Assembly (NCBI RefSeq): GCF_000316035.1 | Contig: NZ_ANHX01000059.1 | Location: 1 to 64,000, forward strand | DNA length: 64,000 nucleotides | Origin: Paenibacillus sp. PAMC 26794 | Lineage (GTDB): Bacteria; Bacillota; Bacilli; Paenibacillales; Paenibacillaceae | Direction of reading: 5' to 3' | Shown here: one piece after another, positions 53,146 through 62,135 of the stretch | Layout: the number at the start of each line of letters is the position of its first letter | How positions within the stretch are numbered: position 1 is the first letter of the stretch | Made by a program: the position numbers and the translations under genes | Notes under the pieces: generated by a model | The model's input: the letters and a program-made list of their open reading frames with translations, nothing else | The model's database searches: none | What the model was told of the DNA's origin: nothing

Positions 53146-53958
53146 CTAGGATAAATCATGTTCCGCTTTAATCATCATCCCATCCCGCAGGAATTCAGCC
53201 AGCCTCGGGTGGTAACCATCATACATCTGACGGAAATTTTTATGCTCTACATACAGATTGGCCAAATCCCGATAGATCTCAGCTGTGGGTGTATAATAAC
53301 CTTTGATCCATTCAAGATGCCTGCCAATAATCTGTTGTACTTTCGCACTACCGGGCTCCAATCCATCCTCAATGGCCTGTTGCAAGTCCAGATGAACTTG
53401 ATCAATTTTCGCCTGGGAATCCAGATAATCTTCTTTTGACTTCATCTCCTGATTTTCAGGCAATGTGGATGAATTGGAAGATTGGATGTCGGACCTCTGA
53501 GCACCGTCTGTCTGCACATGGCTCATATCATTAGTGACTACAGGGTCAGAACCCGATTCATTCAGCAACTGGTGACGCCCCTTATTTACAAAACCGAAAT
53601 AAAGTTCATGTTCATCGATTTCCTTTTCATCTTGCAAATGAGAGATCGTTTTGTCCAGTGTCTGAATCAATCCATGCAGACGGAGTGCCTTCTCCAGAAT
53701 ATCAATGCTATGCTGCTTCATGATGCGTATGACATCCTGAGGATTATCCCGGAGCATTGGGGCAATCTCATTCTCCTTCATACCTACTTCCTTACAGAAA
53801 AGGATTTGCTGGAGTCTCAATAATTCCTGCTTTTCATAATAGATGTCCTCATCTACATCCCCAAATGCAGGATTCAGAAGACCTGTCTCCGCATACTGGC
53901 TCAGCTCGTTCAGACTTACGCCTGACATTCCCGATACGTCAACCATGGAATATGCCAT
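53146..53958 (-). CDS. TipA-like MerR regulator with TipAS domain
   Basis: A 270-residue protein. The N-terminal 100 residues are MerR-like but divergent (VDVSGMSGVSLNELSQYAETGLL, YYEKQELLRLQQILFCKEVGM), followed by a helix to about 120. A Ser/Asn-rich insertion (about 140-175) leads to a TipAS antibiotic-binding-type domain (about 185-265): DYLDSQAKIDQVHLDLQQAI, HLEWIKGYYTPTAEIYRDLANLYVEH, QMYDGYHPRLAEFLRDGM. TipAS proteins bind thiopeptides or other drugs covalently. The SD is CAGGAGG. Nothing next to it looks like a target. Confidence 0.78.
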   Translation of the reverse strand: MAYSMVDVSGMSGVSLNELSQYAETGLLNPAFGDVDEDIYYEKQELLRLQQILFCKEVGMKENEIAPMLRDNPQDVIRIMKQHSIDILEKALRLHGLIQTLDKTISHLQDEKEIDEHELYFGFVNKGRHQLLNESGSDPVVTNDMSHVQTDGAQRSDIQSSNSSTLPENQEMKSKEDYLDSQAKIDQVHLDLQQAIEDGLEPGSAKVQQIIGRHLEWIKGYYTPTAEIYRDLANLYVEHKNFRQMYDGYHPRLAEFLRDGMMIKAEHDLS

Positions 53959-54238
53959 TTGAATACACCTCCTGCCTGTCCTGCAACTCCAGAGTTCAGG
54001 CTTAATTCATACTGCATTTTATTTGAATAATGAGAGAATATAAAACTTTCGGCAATGCTGTACCGATTCATTCCGCTCGTGCTCTGGATGGGTACATCAT
54101 GCTTCGGTGATATGAGCGGCGTTTGGTCAGTTATGTTGCGGTATGTTAACTATGTTATACCCGTCTCATCAGATGTGAACCCGCAGTCGGCTAAGAATCC
54201 GCATGTATTTTTGAAAACTTTTTCCATGATCTTCATAT

Positions 54239-54270
54239 AAAAAAACCTGTGCCATTATTCTGGCACAGGA
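54239..54270 (-). terminator. Terminator of the aldehyde dehydrogenase gene
   Basis: A 9-bp GC-rich stem (CCTGTGCCA/TGGCACAGG) is followed by seven T residues on the minus strand. The preceding 53959-54238 region holds no gene I can support. Confidence 0.85.
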
Positions 54271-54281
54271 TACGAAGCGAA

Positions 54282-55706
54282 TCACCCTTTGTTAAACATG
54301 ACAAACTTCAATTCCGTCATTTCCTCTACAGCATATTTTACACCTTCACGCCCAATCCCACTTTGTTTCACCCCACCATAGGGCATGTGATCCACTCGGA
54401 ATGTGGGAATATCATTAATCATAACTCCACCTGCTTCGATCTGATCGACAGCATGGAGGGCGGTATGGATATCGTTTGTAAATACGCCTGCCTGAAGCCC
54501 ATATATTGAGTCGTTAACATGTTCAATACCCTCTTCAACGGAATCTACCGTATTGATCACAACGATGGGTGCAAACACTTCCTGACAGGATACCTTGGCA
54601 TCACGCGGAACGTTAATCAATACCGTTGGACGAAGAATGCCTCCTTCAGCTTGACCGCCTGCTACCACCTCAGCCCCTGCCTGTTTGGCTTCTTCAATCC
54701 AGTCGAGTGTACGCTGTACATCCTTGGAGGTAATCAGCGCAGAAACCACCGTATCCGGGCTCAGCGGGTCTCCGACCACCACTTGTTTAGCTGCTTCAGC
54801 AAAACGCTGGATGAATTCATCCGAAATATCACGATGTACGTAAATCCGCTGTAGCGAGATACATACCTGTCCCTGATACGTGAAAGCACCGGTCACACAA
54901 CGAGGAACCACTTTGTCCAGATCTGCGTCCTTATCCACGATCACTGCTGCATTCGACCCAAGCTCCAATGTCACGCGTTTTAGTCCTGCTTTGCTACGAA
55001 TGCTCGTGCCTACCGCTGGACTGCCTGTAAACGTAATATGAGCAACACGAGGGTGCTCAACAAGCACATCACCAATGGTTTTGCCGTCACCACTCACCAC
55101 GTTCAGTGCACCATCCGGCAATCCGGCTTCCTGAAGCAGATTAGCGATGTAATAGGAAGACAGAGGCGTCTGCTCCGCAGGTTTGAGAACAATCGTATTG
55201 CCCGCTGCCAGCGCTGGACCTACCTTGTGGGCTACCAGATTCATTGGAAAATTAAACGGTGTAATCGCACCGATGACACCTAGAGGTTGCCGCATCGTAT
55301 AGCCGATACGTCCTTCCCCACCTTTGGCTGCATCCATCGGAACCGTCTCTCCGGTCAGTCGCTTGGCTTCTTCAGCGGCAAAACGATACGTTTCCACCGT
55401 CCGGTCAACCTCGGCCAGTGCTGCGGTAATCGGCTTCGCCGCTTCAAGTGCAATGATTCGCGCTGCTTCTTCCTTGCGTTCTTCAAGCATGGAGGACAAC
55501 TTGTACAGAATATCTGCACGCTGATGTGCAGGCATCTGGCGCATTGCCTTCCCAGCTTGAACCGCAGCTGCAACAGCAGCCTCCACTTCCTCTGCTGAAG
55601 CCGACGAGACTTCTGCCAGCGTTTCCCCGGAGTATGGTGCTTGAAGTGTTTTATAATCTACGGATTCGGTGGGTTTGCCACCGATAAACAGATGTTGTTT
55701 TTTCAT
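54282..55706 (-). CDS. Aldehyde dehydrogenase family protein
   Basis: A 474-residue NAD(P)-dependent dehydrogenase. Motifs: VIGAITPFNFPMNLVAHKVGPALAAGNTIVLKP, FTGSPAVGTSI, the general base in VTLELGSNAAV, the nucleophile Cys in FTYQGQVCISLQRIYVH, and QEVFAPIVVI. It resembles the lactaldehyde/glycolaldehyde or GapN-like branch; a substrate is not apparent. The ATG at 55706 is chosen because GGAGG lies 9 bp upstream, while the next ATG upstream abuts that SD. The next gene on this strand is uspA-like, 240 bp away. Confidence 0.85.
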   Translation of the reverse strand: MKKQHLFIGGKPTESVDYKTLQAPYSGETLAEVSSASAEEVEAAVAAAVQAGKAMRQMPAHQRADILYKLSSMLEERKEEAARIIALEAAKPITAALAEVDRTVETYRFAAEEAKRLTGETVPMDAAKGGEGRIGYTMRQPLGVIGAITPFNFPMNLVAHKVGPALAAGNTIVLKPAEQTPLSSYYIANLLQEAGLPDGALNVVSGDGKTIGDVLVEHPRVAHITFTGSPAVGTSIRSKAGLKRVTLELGSNAAVIVDKDADLDKVVPRCVTGAFTYQGQVCISLQRIYVHRDISDEFIQRFAEAAKQVVVGDPLSPDTVVSALITSKDVQRTLDWIEEAKQAGAEVVAGGQAEGGILRPTVLINVPRDAKVSCQEVFAPIVVINTVDSVEEGIEHVNDSIYGLQAGVFTNDIHTALHAVDQIEAGGVMINDIPTFRVDHMPYGGVKQSGIGREGVKYAVEEMTELKFVMFNKG

Positions 55707-55947
55707 ATGCTGCATCCTCCATTCTTTTCGAACCTATTGAACTAAAGAATATTACACTGCCACTTCGATGACAGAACAACCATACAATCGCTGTCTCATG
55801 TAAAAGTTCAGTTCAATTTATATAATCTATTTATACACTATTTCTGTTCCATCAACCCACTACGGTCTTCGGCAATCATAGCTTGTAACGTACCTGATGA
55901 GCCATTGTGGCGATCTTGAGCTATTGCATTATAAAGGATTTCACAAC

Positions 55948-56370
55948 CTATTTAACCGTCAGGACGGGGCAATCTGCATGTTTTAACACGCCATGGCTGA
56001 CACTGCCCACGATCATCTCTGCGAGCATGCCTTTCCCGCCGGTACCCATCACGATCATTCCACAATCTCGTTCACGCGCCACACGGCAGATCTCATTAAC
56101 GGGATCACCTGCAATCAGCAGCGTTTCATACGCAACGTCACGCCCGTACAATTGATTAGTCACCGGTTCTATAATATGTTGCCCTTCTTCGGCAATACGA
56201 GCTTCCAGATCAACACCCAATGCAGGTTCATTAATGGAGATGGCCGGATTAACATGCACGATCAACAGACTTGCGGGTTGTTTCATATCTTCAGCCAGGA
56301 TCAGTGCTTGTTCCAAAGCCTTATGCGCATGATCCGATCCATCAACAGCAACCAATATATGTTTCAGCAT
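55948..56370 (-). CDS. Universal stress protein (UspA family)
   Basis: A 140-residue alpha/beta protein with ILVAVDGSDHAHKALEQALILA and the ATP-binding signature GTGGKGMLAEMIVGSVSHGVLKHADCPVLTV. UspA proteins accumulate on stress and bind ATP. It begins 18 bp after the stop of the MFS gene, so the two are probably cotranscribed. Confidence 0.87.
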   Translation of the reverse strand: MLKHILVAVDGSDHAHKALEQALILAEDMKQPASLLIVHVNPAISINEPALGVDLEARIAEEGQHIIEPVTNQLYGRDVAYETLLIAGDPVNEICRVARERDCGMIVMGTGGKGMLAEMIVGSVSHGVLKHADCPVLTVK

Positions 56371-56388
56371 TGCAATTCCTCCTGTGAA

Positions 56389-57609
56389 TTAATGAGATGT
56401 AATGGCGTAATCGATATCCCGCAGATGATGACGGCGTACCAGCAGTACCACGACACCAATCAGAACCATTAATGCGCCAAAATAAAACGGCGTTTCTGGC
56501 AGGAACCACTCGGACAATTTACCTGCAAGCCATGGAGCAAGTGCACCACCCATGAAACGAACAAAACTGTATGCAGCAGAAGCAACAGAACGCTCCACAG
56601 GTGCAGCTTCCATAACAGCCGTTGTAATCAACGTGTTGTTAATCCCAAGGAAAATCCCCGCTACAATGACTGCAACAATAACGGTAGTTGGTGAACCCAT
56701 CACCGTACCTACTGCCATAACAACCAGATCAATCGCGAACAATGTAAGCATGACACTCATGGACGGCACCGAACCGAATCGGCGTTGCAATCTTGGTGCG
56801 ACGAATACAGACGTAATCGCCAGCATCAGTCCCCAGCCAAAGAATACATAACCCAAGCCATGCTCATCCAGATTCATCACATAAGGTGAATAAGCCATCA
56901 AGGTAAAGAAACCAAAGTTGTACAGGAAGGCGGTAATCGCCAATGTTTTCAGTGAAGGATAACTTAATGCTTTGAATGGATCGGAAAAAGAACTGCGTGT
57001 TTTCGGTTTGGCCATCTTGGGCAACATAAATGTAATGCTTATAAAGGCAATCGCCATCAGGACAGCCACCCCATAGAACGGGCCGCGCCAAGAGATGGAA
57101 CCCAGCTCACCACCAAGCAGCGGTCCAACCGCAATCCCGAGACCAAGTGCTGCTTCGTACAAAATGATCGCTTTGGCTGTCCCTGACGTGGACAGTCCCA
57201 CAATAGCAGATAACGCCGTTGCGATGAACAACGCATTCCCTAGTCCCCAACCCCCGCGGTAACCAACCAGTGCACCTACCGTGTCTGAGGTACCGCCGAG
57301 GAAGGAGAAGATAATAATCAATAATATACCGCTGAGCAACGTCCACTTCACACCAATCCGGCTGGATACGACACCTGTAATCAGCATCGCTACCCCGGTT
57401 ACAGCGTTATAGCTGGTAAATAGCAGCGACACCTGGCTTTTGGAAGCATGCAGCTGATCTGCAATTGCAGGCAAGATCGGGTCAACCAGACCCAGACCCA
57501 TAAAGGATATGATACATGCAAAGGCGACCGCCCATACCGCTCTCGGTTGAGACAGCAAGCCTCCACGTGATGACGGCAATTCGTCCGGTAATGATGGCTC
57601 TCTTTTCAT
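56389..57609 (-). CDS. MFS efflux transporter, DHA1 type
   Basis: A 406-residue 12-helix transporter: FACIISFMGLGLVDPILPAIADQL, motif A-like VSSRIGVKWTLLSGILL, and a long set of helices ending WFLPETPFYFGALMVLIG. It resembles Bacillus YfmO/YmfD-type exporters. The ATG at 57609 is chosen because CAGGAGG is upstream; the frame continues to 57714 without an SD. It lies 230 bp downstream of a MerR gene on the same strand, an arrangement like yfmP-yfmO. Confidence 0.82.
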   Translation of the reverse strand: MKREPSLPDELPSSRGGLLSQPRAVWAVAFACIISFMGLGLVDPILPAIADQLHASKSQVSLLFTSYNAVTGVAMLITGVVSSRIGVKWTLLSGILLIIIFSFLGGTSDTVGALVGYRGGWGLGNALFIATALSAIVGLSTSGTAKAIILYEAALGLGIAVGPLLGGELGSISWRGPFYGVAVLMAIAFISITFMLPKMAKPKTRSSFSDPFKALSYPSLKTLAITAFLYNFGFFTLMAYSPYVMNLDEHGLGYVFFGWGLMLAITSVFVAPRLQRRFGSVPSMSVMLTLFAIDLVVMAVGTVMGSPTTVIVAVIVAGIFLGINNTLITTAVMEAAPVERSVASAAYSFVRFMGGALAPWLAGKLSEWFLPETPFYFGALMVLIGVVVLLVRRHHLRDIDYAITSH

Positions 57610-57839
57610 ACGTAATTCCTCCTGTGAATGATTTATGTGGTGAAACTTTTTATTTGAAAATAGCAGTGAAAACGATGAAAATATTGCGTTCATTTTCATG
57701 AATAGAGGTAACAAAACGGCACAAATGACACCGAAACATCCGGTGTTTGTACAGGATCGCCAAAGGTACTATGATGCTCACTCCATGTAGCGATTATGTG
57801 TATACAGTTTTGTTTATTAAACATTAGATGTTAATTCGG

Positions 57840-58292
57840 TTAGCCGTCTTCATCACCCTGCGGATCATGTGCCTGTAACTTCTGAATACCGCTCCGAACG
57901 CGTTCACGCAGCTCTTCCAGTTCAGTCTGTACGGCATGTATGCTCTGAAGTTTCTGCTCAATCAGTTGCAACTGACCATCCAGCGTTGTTTCCATCTTGG
58001 TGAGTTTCTCGATCCGTTCTCTCACTTCGGTCGACTGCTGGTAGTCAAAACGTTGTTCGTTCAAGGCATCTGCCGTTGCCACATAGGTATGTAGCTCCTG
58101 AAGGGAGAATCCAAGTACCTCTTTGGCGCGAACCACCTTCTTCAGATAATCGATATCCTCCCGAGTGTACAACCGCGTCCCGCCATCTGTCCGCTGAGGT
58201 GAAGGCATGACCCCAATCTCTTCATAATACCGAATGGTTCGCTTGGTCAAACCGCATTCCTTGGCTACGTCATCAATTTTATATAAACTCAT
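57840..58292 (-). CDS. MerR-family regulator (YfmP-like)
   Basis: A 150-residue regulator with an N-terminal HTH (SLYKIDDVAKECGLTKRTIRYYEEIGVMPSPQRTDGGTRLYTREDIDYL) and a long coiled-coil (EVRERIEKLTKMETTLDGQLQLIEQKL). The start MSLYK at 58292 follows GGTGGGGG. No Cys metal-binding loop is present at the end of the coiled coil, so it is probably not a metal sensor. It is upstream of the MFS gene on the same strand. The promoter carries a dyad in the -35/spacer region. Confidence 0.85.
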   Translation of the reverse strand: MSLYKIDDVAKECGLTKRTIRYYEEIGVMPSPQRTDGGTRLYTREDIDYLKKVVRAKEVLGFSLQELHTYVATADALNEQRFDYQQSTEVRERIEKLTKMETTLDGQLQLIEQKLQSIHAVQTELEELRERVRSGIQKLQAHDPQGDEDG

Positions 58293-58333
58293 TTCCCCCA
58301 CCTCTTTCATATGTCTATATTGTTATGTACATA

Positions 58334-58362
58334 ATTATATATAATCTTAACGTTAACGTCAA
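58334..58362 (-). promoter_or_regulatory. Promoter of the MerR gene with overlapping repeat
   Basis: On the minus strand TTGACG and TATAAT are 17 bp apart. The repeat CTAACGTTGACGTTAACGTT, with TAACGT units in both orientations, covers the -35 box and spacer, which is where MerR-type regulators bind. Confidence 0.6.
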
Positions 58363-58424
58363 CGTTAGAGTTTATGTATGAAGTCTTAGCGAGTTTAACA
58401 GTCTCTTCGCTTCTCTATCTTCAA

Positions 58425-58456
58425 CAAAAAAAGACCCGCTTCACACGCAGGTCTTC
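58425..58456 (-). terminator. Terminator of the SdpI-family gene
   Basis: A stem of 9 bp with one mismatch (AAGACCCGC/GCAGGTCTT) is followed by TTTTTTTG on the minus strand. Confidence 0.7.
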
Positions 58457-58483
58457 CTCTGTACACTATTCATTCACTTTAAC

Positions 58484-58891
58484 TTAAACGTTCTGCTCAT
58501 TCTGTTGCTGTTGCTGCTGTTGTGCACGCTGCATTTGCTTCAACCGGCCTTCAACTCTGGTAAATAGTCTGAACGTATAGAACCCTGTAGCAACCAGACT
58601 CAGCACCAAAGCTCGTACATCTGTAAGCCAGAAACCGATAATGCCGAATATTGTGATAATCACACCAAATTGCATCATCAGATTGGCGCTGTAACTTTGC
58701 GCTTCGTCCCATAACTCGGGATTACTCATTGCACGCGGGGTCCGATAACCATATATTCCGTTAATCATTTTAGGTGGTTTTTTGAACACCATAAACCCCA
58801 GAATGAAATAACACACTCCAATGATGATCCCTACTACTGCTCCTGTCAAAACGTTCTCCCCTTCACTGTTGTCTTCCATAGACCTGCTCAC
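58484..58891 (-). CDS. SdpI-family membrane protein
   Basis: A 135-residue protein with about three helices and the SdpI/YhfL signature KMINGIYGYRTPRAMSNPELWDEAQ. SdpI confers immunity to the SdpC toxin in Bacillus and also acts as a signalling receptor; many family members are orphan. A Gln-rich C-terminal tail (QQQQQQQ) follows the last helix. GTG 58891 is the likely start with GGAG at good spacing. No Sdp toxin genes lie nearby. Confidence 0.82.
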   Translation of the reverse strand: MSRSMEDNSEGENVLTGAVVGIIIGVCYFILGFMVFKKPPKMINGIYGYRTPRAMSNPELWDEAQSYSANLMMQFGVIITIFGIIGFWLTDVRALVLSLVATGFYTFRLFTRVEGRLKQMQRAQQQQQQQNEQNV

Positions 58892-58995
58892 ACTGACACT
58901 CCGATGACAGAATAACCAGCTTCGCTTCTTCAGGTTATTTCTGTCCTCTCCGTTCTCGTGTAAATGTCTAGTTAGACTTATCTACATAAAAATAT

Positions 58996-59026
58996 AAAAA
59001 CGGCTCTACGTATATACGAAGAGCCG
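58996..59026 (-). terminator. Terminator of the metal ATPase gene
   Basis: A 12-bp stem with one mismatch (CGGCTCT/AGAGCCG outer arms) is followed by a T-run on the minus strand. Confidence 0.75.
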
Positions 59027-59045
59027 CCTGGATCGTTTCGTAAAC

Positions 59046-61385
59046 TTAGATATTCTTCACACGAAGTACACGCATGGCGTTCAGGACAGCCAGCACCGTG
59101 ACACCGACATCCGAGAATACCGCTTCCCACATGGTAGCTATGCCAAACACACCGAGTAACAGGAAGATCGCTTTAACCCCCAAAGCAAACGCGATATTTT
59201 GCCACACAATCATTCGTGTACGCTTAGCAATGCGGATTGCACTCGCTAGTTTCGACGGTTCATCTGTCATGATGACCACATCTGCCGCTTCAATCGCGGC
59301 ATCTGAACCGAGTCCACCCATCGCTACGCCCACGTCAGCGCGTGCCAGCACAGGTGTATCGTTGATACCATCACCGACAAACACCATTTTCTCCTTTGGA
59401 GATTTGGCAGCTTCCAGTTGCTCCAGACGTTCGACTTTGTCCTGTGGCAGCAATTCAGCATAGACTTCATCCACACCCAACTCACGTCCTACCGCTTCAC
59501 CCACGGCTTTCGCATCGCCTGTCAGCATGACCGTTTTGCGGATGCCGAGTTTCTTAAGTGCCTGAATGGCAGCGGCTGCATCATCCTTTACTTCATCGGC
59601 AATGATCAGATGACCAACATACATGCCAGCTTCAGCCACGTGGACTATCGTTCCGGCTGTCTCTGGTGTGGTATAGGATATACCCGCCTGCTCCATTAGT
59701 TTGGCGTTGCCTGCCAGCACTTCCCGACCATCGACGCTCACCTTGATTCCGTGTCCGGCAACTTCATCATAACCTTCCACACCTTGTGTGGGAATATCTT
59801 TGGCCCAAGCTGCACGAATGGATTCGGCAATCGGATGATTGGAATTCGCTTCGGCAATGGCTGCCAGCTTCATCAATTCTTCTTCCGTGCGTCCGCCTTG
59901 TGGACGAATGGCTGTTACTTTGAATACACCTTTGGTTAGTGTACCCGTTTTATCAAAAACAACAACTTTCACATCGTTCAACGCTTCAAGGTAGTTACTG
60001 CCTTTGACAAGAATCCCGTTACGTGAAGCTGCTCCGATACCACCAAAGAATCCAAGTGGAATAGAGACCACCAGCGCACAGGGGCATGAGATAACCAGGA
60101 AGACCAATGCACGATAGATCCAGTCGGCAAATGTTGCACCACTAAGTATCAACGGCGGAACAAATGCAATCACGGCTGCAAGGATAACAACAACTGGTGT
60201 GTAATATCGGGCGAATTTACTAATAAAATGCTCTGTTTTCGCTTTCCGGCTGCTCGCGTTCTGCACCAGGTCCAAAATTTTGGATACCGTTGATTCACCA
60301 AACGTTTTGGTAACTTCAATTGTCAGCAAGCCGTTCTTGTTAACAAATCCACTCAGTACATCACTTCCAGGCTCCAGCTCACGAGGTACGGATTCACCTG
60401 TCAGAGCAGAAGTGTCCACCATGGAACGCCCAGCTCTAACGATACCATCCAGCGGTACTCGCTCTCCTGCTTTCACGACTATACGATCACCAATCCGTAC
60501 GTCTTCTGGAGATACACGCCGGGTCTCGTCACCCGAACCCGTCAGGATATTCGCGTAGTCCGGGCGAATGTCCATCAGTGACTGAATCGACTTGCGTGAC
60601 CGATTAACCGCCATGCCCTGAAACAGCTCCCCGAGCTGATAAAAGAGCATGACGGCTACCCCTTCCGGATACTCTCCAATCGCAAAGGCACCCAAGGTAG
60701 CGACGGACATCAGGAAGTATTCATCGAACACCTGACCGCGGATGATATTTTTGGACGCCTGGAGCACGATGTCTCCTCCGGCAATAAGATATGCTAGCGC
60801 ATATAGAGTAAACTGTGCCCAGCCCTCCAGCGGCGACCAGATCGCAGCTGCGAGCAGCACAGAACCGGCAGCAAGACGAGCAAGCAATACTTTTGTCTGG
60901 CCTGCACCGTGTTCATGCGAATGGCCTGCATGAGCATCATGATCATCGGTGTCGCTGTGATCATTTCCAGCATGACTTCCGTGCTCGTGTGCCTGGCCCT
61001 GCGAATCTCCATGAGCATGAGTATGTGAGTGATTACCATGTGAATGTGAATGTCCATGATCATGTCCGGCATGGTCATGACCATGGTCGTGCGAATCAGC
61101 CGCACTCCCTGTATGGGTGTGCGCATTTCCGTTCACGTGTTTTCCTTTTTCCGAAATGCGAATATGAGGCTCCAGCCTAAGCACTTTGCGCTTAGCTTCT
61201 TCCACTACCTGTTCATCCATGTCGGAAGTGGTGTGTAGCGATAATGTTTTGGTAACAAAATTGACAGAGCATTCGTTAATGCCCTTAATTTTTTTGACGC
61301 CATTCTCGATCTTCAATGCGCAGTTCGCACAATCCAGTCCATCAAGCAGCAGTTCTCTTTTCACCTGTTCCTGTCCGGTTCCCAT
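59046..61385 (-). CDS. cadA: Heavy-metal translocating P1B-type ATPase (Cd/Zn/Co export), His-rich
   Basis: A 779-residue pump. The N-terminal HMA domain has the metal-binding LDCANC. Residues about 85-165 form a His/Asp-rich loop (long runs of H, D, G) likely to bind extra metal. The membrane core follows with the CPC motif SCPCALVVSIPLGFFG, the phosphorylation loop VVFDKTGTLTKG, MLTGDAKAVGEA and FVGDGINDTPVLARADVGVAMG. CPC with PL/GG flanks suits Zn/Cd/Pb specificity. GGGAG precedes the ATG. It is divergent from an ArsR-type repressor and should be induced by metal. Confidence 0.92.
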   Translation of the reverse strand: MGTGQEQVKRELLLDGLDCANCALKIENGVKKIKGINECSVNFVTKTLSLHTTSDMDEQVVEEAKRKVLRLEPHIRISEKGKHVNGNAHTHTGSAADSHDHGHDHAGHDHGHSHSHGNHSHTHAHGDSQGQAHEHGSHAGNDHSDTDDHDAHAGHSHEHGAGQTKVLLARLAAGSVLLAAAIWSPLEGWAQFTLYALAYLIAGGDIVLQASKNIIRGQVFDEYFLMSVATLGAFAIGEYPEGVAVMLFYQLGELFQGMAVNRSRKSIQSLMDIRPDYANILTGSGDETRRVSPEDVRIGDRIVVKAGERVPLDGIVRAGRSMVDTSALTGESVPRELEPGSDVLSGFVNKNGLLTIEVTKTFGESTVSKILDLVQNASSRKAKTEHFISKFARYYTPVVVILAAVIAFVPPLILSGATFADWIYRALVFLVISCPCALVVSIPLGFFGGIGAASRNGILVKGSNYLEALNDVKVVVFDKTGTLTKGVFKVTAIRPQGGRTEEELMKLAAIAEANSNHPIAESIRAAWAKDIPTQGVEGYDEVAGHGIKVSVDGREVLAGNAKLMEQAGISYTTPETAGTIVHVAEAGMYVGHLIIADEVKDDAAAAIQALKKLGIRKTVMLTGDAKAVGEAVGRELGVDEVYAELLPQDKVERLEQLEAAKSPKEKMVFVGDGINDTPVLARADVGVAMGGLGSDAAIEAADVVIMTDEPSKLASAIRIAKRTRMIVWQNIAFALGVKAIFLLLGVFGIATMWEAVFSDVGVTVLAVLNAMRVLRVKNI

Positions 61386-61440
61386 GTGAATTCTCCCCTT
61401 TGCAGTACAAAAACGATGTTATATTTCAATTGTATTCAAT

Positions 61441-61460
61441 ATATGAGCACTCATTCATAT
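61441..61460. promoter_or_regulatory. Operator for the ArsR-type repressor (dyad 1)
   Basis: ATATGA and TCATAT are perfect inverted arms 8 bp apart, about 56 bp upstream of cadA. The size and sequence match ArsR/SmtB-family operators. Confidence 0.6.
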
Positions 61461-61500
61461 GTTTGGTTACCCCTATTATATGCACGCCTAAACATGAGTG

Positions 61501-61517
61501 TCAACAATCGTTGTTGA
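61501..61517. promoter_or_regulatory. Second dyad between cadA and arsR-type gene
   Basis: TCAACAA and TTGTTGA are perfect 7-bp inverted arms around TCG. It lies between the first dyad and the repressor gene, where a second repressor dimer or another regulator could bind. Confidence 0.5.
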
Positions 61518-61612
61518 TTTTTCATACAGATTATGCTAATAGTAATCATTTCGCTTTAGGCGGGTTTTGGATATAATAGAGCTATAGTTGTTAACATAGG
61601 CGGTGATAGGAA

Positions 61613-61984
61613 ATGGAACAACCGGTTAAAGCACCAAGCGAATGTGATGCAGCCTGCTTAGGTACAGAAGCCGATGTGCAGACGATTCGCACTTCACTCA
61701 TAGATCGGGAGACCTCTTCCGAGATGGCAGATTGGTTCAAGGCATTCAGTGATCCCACACGTCTACGTATTATTGATGCGCTTTTACAGAAGGAATTATG
61801 TGTTCATGACCTGACGGTTCTGCTCGACATGGGACAGTCGGCCATTTCACACCAGCTGCGTTCTCTCCGCAACATGCGGATCGTCAAGCGGCGCAAGGAA
61901 GGCAAGACGGTGTACTACTCTCTGGATGATGCTCATATTGAGCAGATTTTCCTGCAAACGCTCCAACATATTAAACACAGCTAG
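61613..61984 (+). CDS. ArsR/SmtB-family metal-sensing repressor (CadC/CzrA-like)
   Basis: A 123-residue winged-helix repressor. The N-terminal extension holds a Cys pair (ECDAACLG), the recognition region reads DMGQSAISHQLRSLRNMRIV, the preceding helix carries ELCVHDL, and the C-terminal helix has DDAHIEQIFLQTLQHIKH. CadC senses Cd/Pb with C7, C11, C58 and C60; here the ELCVCD of CadC is ELCVHD, so one thiolate is His. The last helix keeps the Asp/His set of the CzrA-type Zn site. The likely operators lie in the divergent interval with cadA. Confidence 0.87.
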   Translation: MEQPVKAPSECDAACLGTEADVQTIRTSLIDRETSSEMADWFKAFSDPTRLRIIDALLQKELCVHDLTVLLDMGQSAISHQLRSLRNMRIVKRRKEGKTVYYSLDDAHIEQIFLQTLQHIKHS

Positions 61985-62007
61985 GCAGCAGCCAAGCTTG
62001 TTCATGC

Positions 62008-62056
62008 AGAAGAACCCCCGCCTCTCGGCTATATGCCGATGGATGGGGGTTCTTCT
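62008..62056. terminator. Bidirectional terminator
   Basis: An 11-bp GC-rich stem (GAAGAACCCCC/GGGGGTTCTTC) encloses a TCGGC/GCCGA hairpin, after the repressor gene. Confidence 0.85.
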
Positions 62057-62135
62057 TGGTAAGGGTACCGTTTTATACAGGATACAAAGTGACTAGATCT
62101 TCTGATTACCGATCAATAGGAGCTTGCCACTTTGG

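Noticed and set aside
54055-54240. 61-codon rightward frame between the TipA-like and aldehyde dehydrogenase genes
   Set aside because: No SD, no conserved pattern, and it ends in the neighbouring terminator region.
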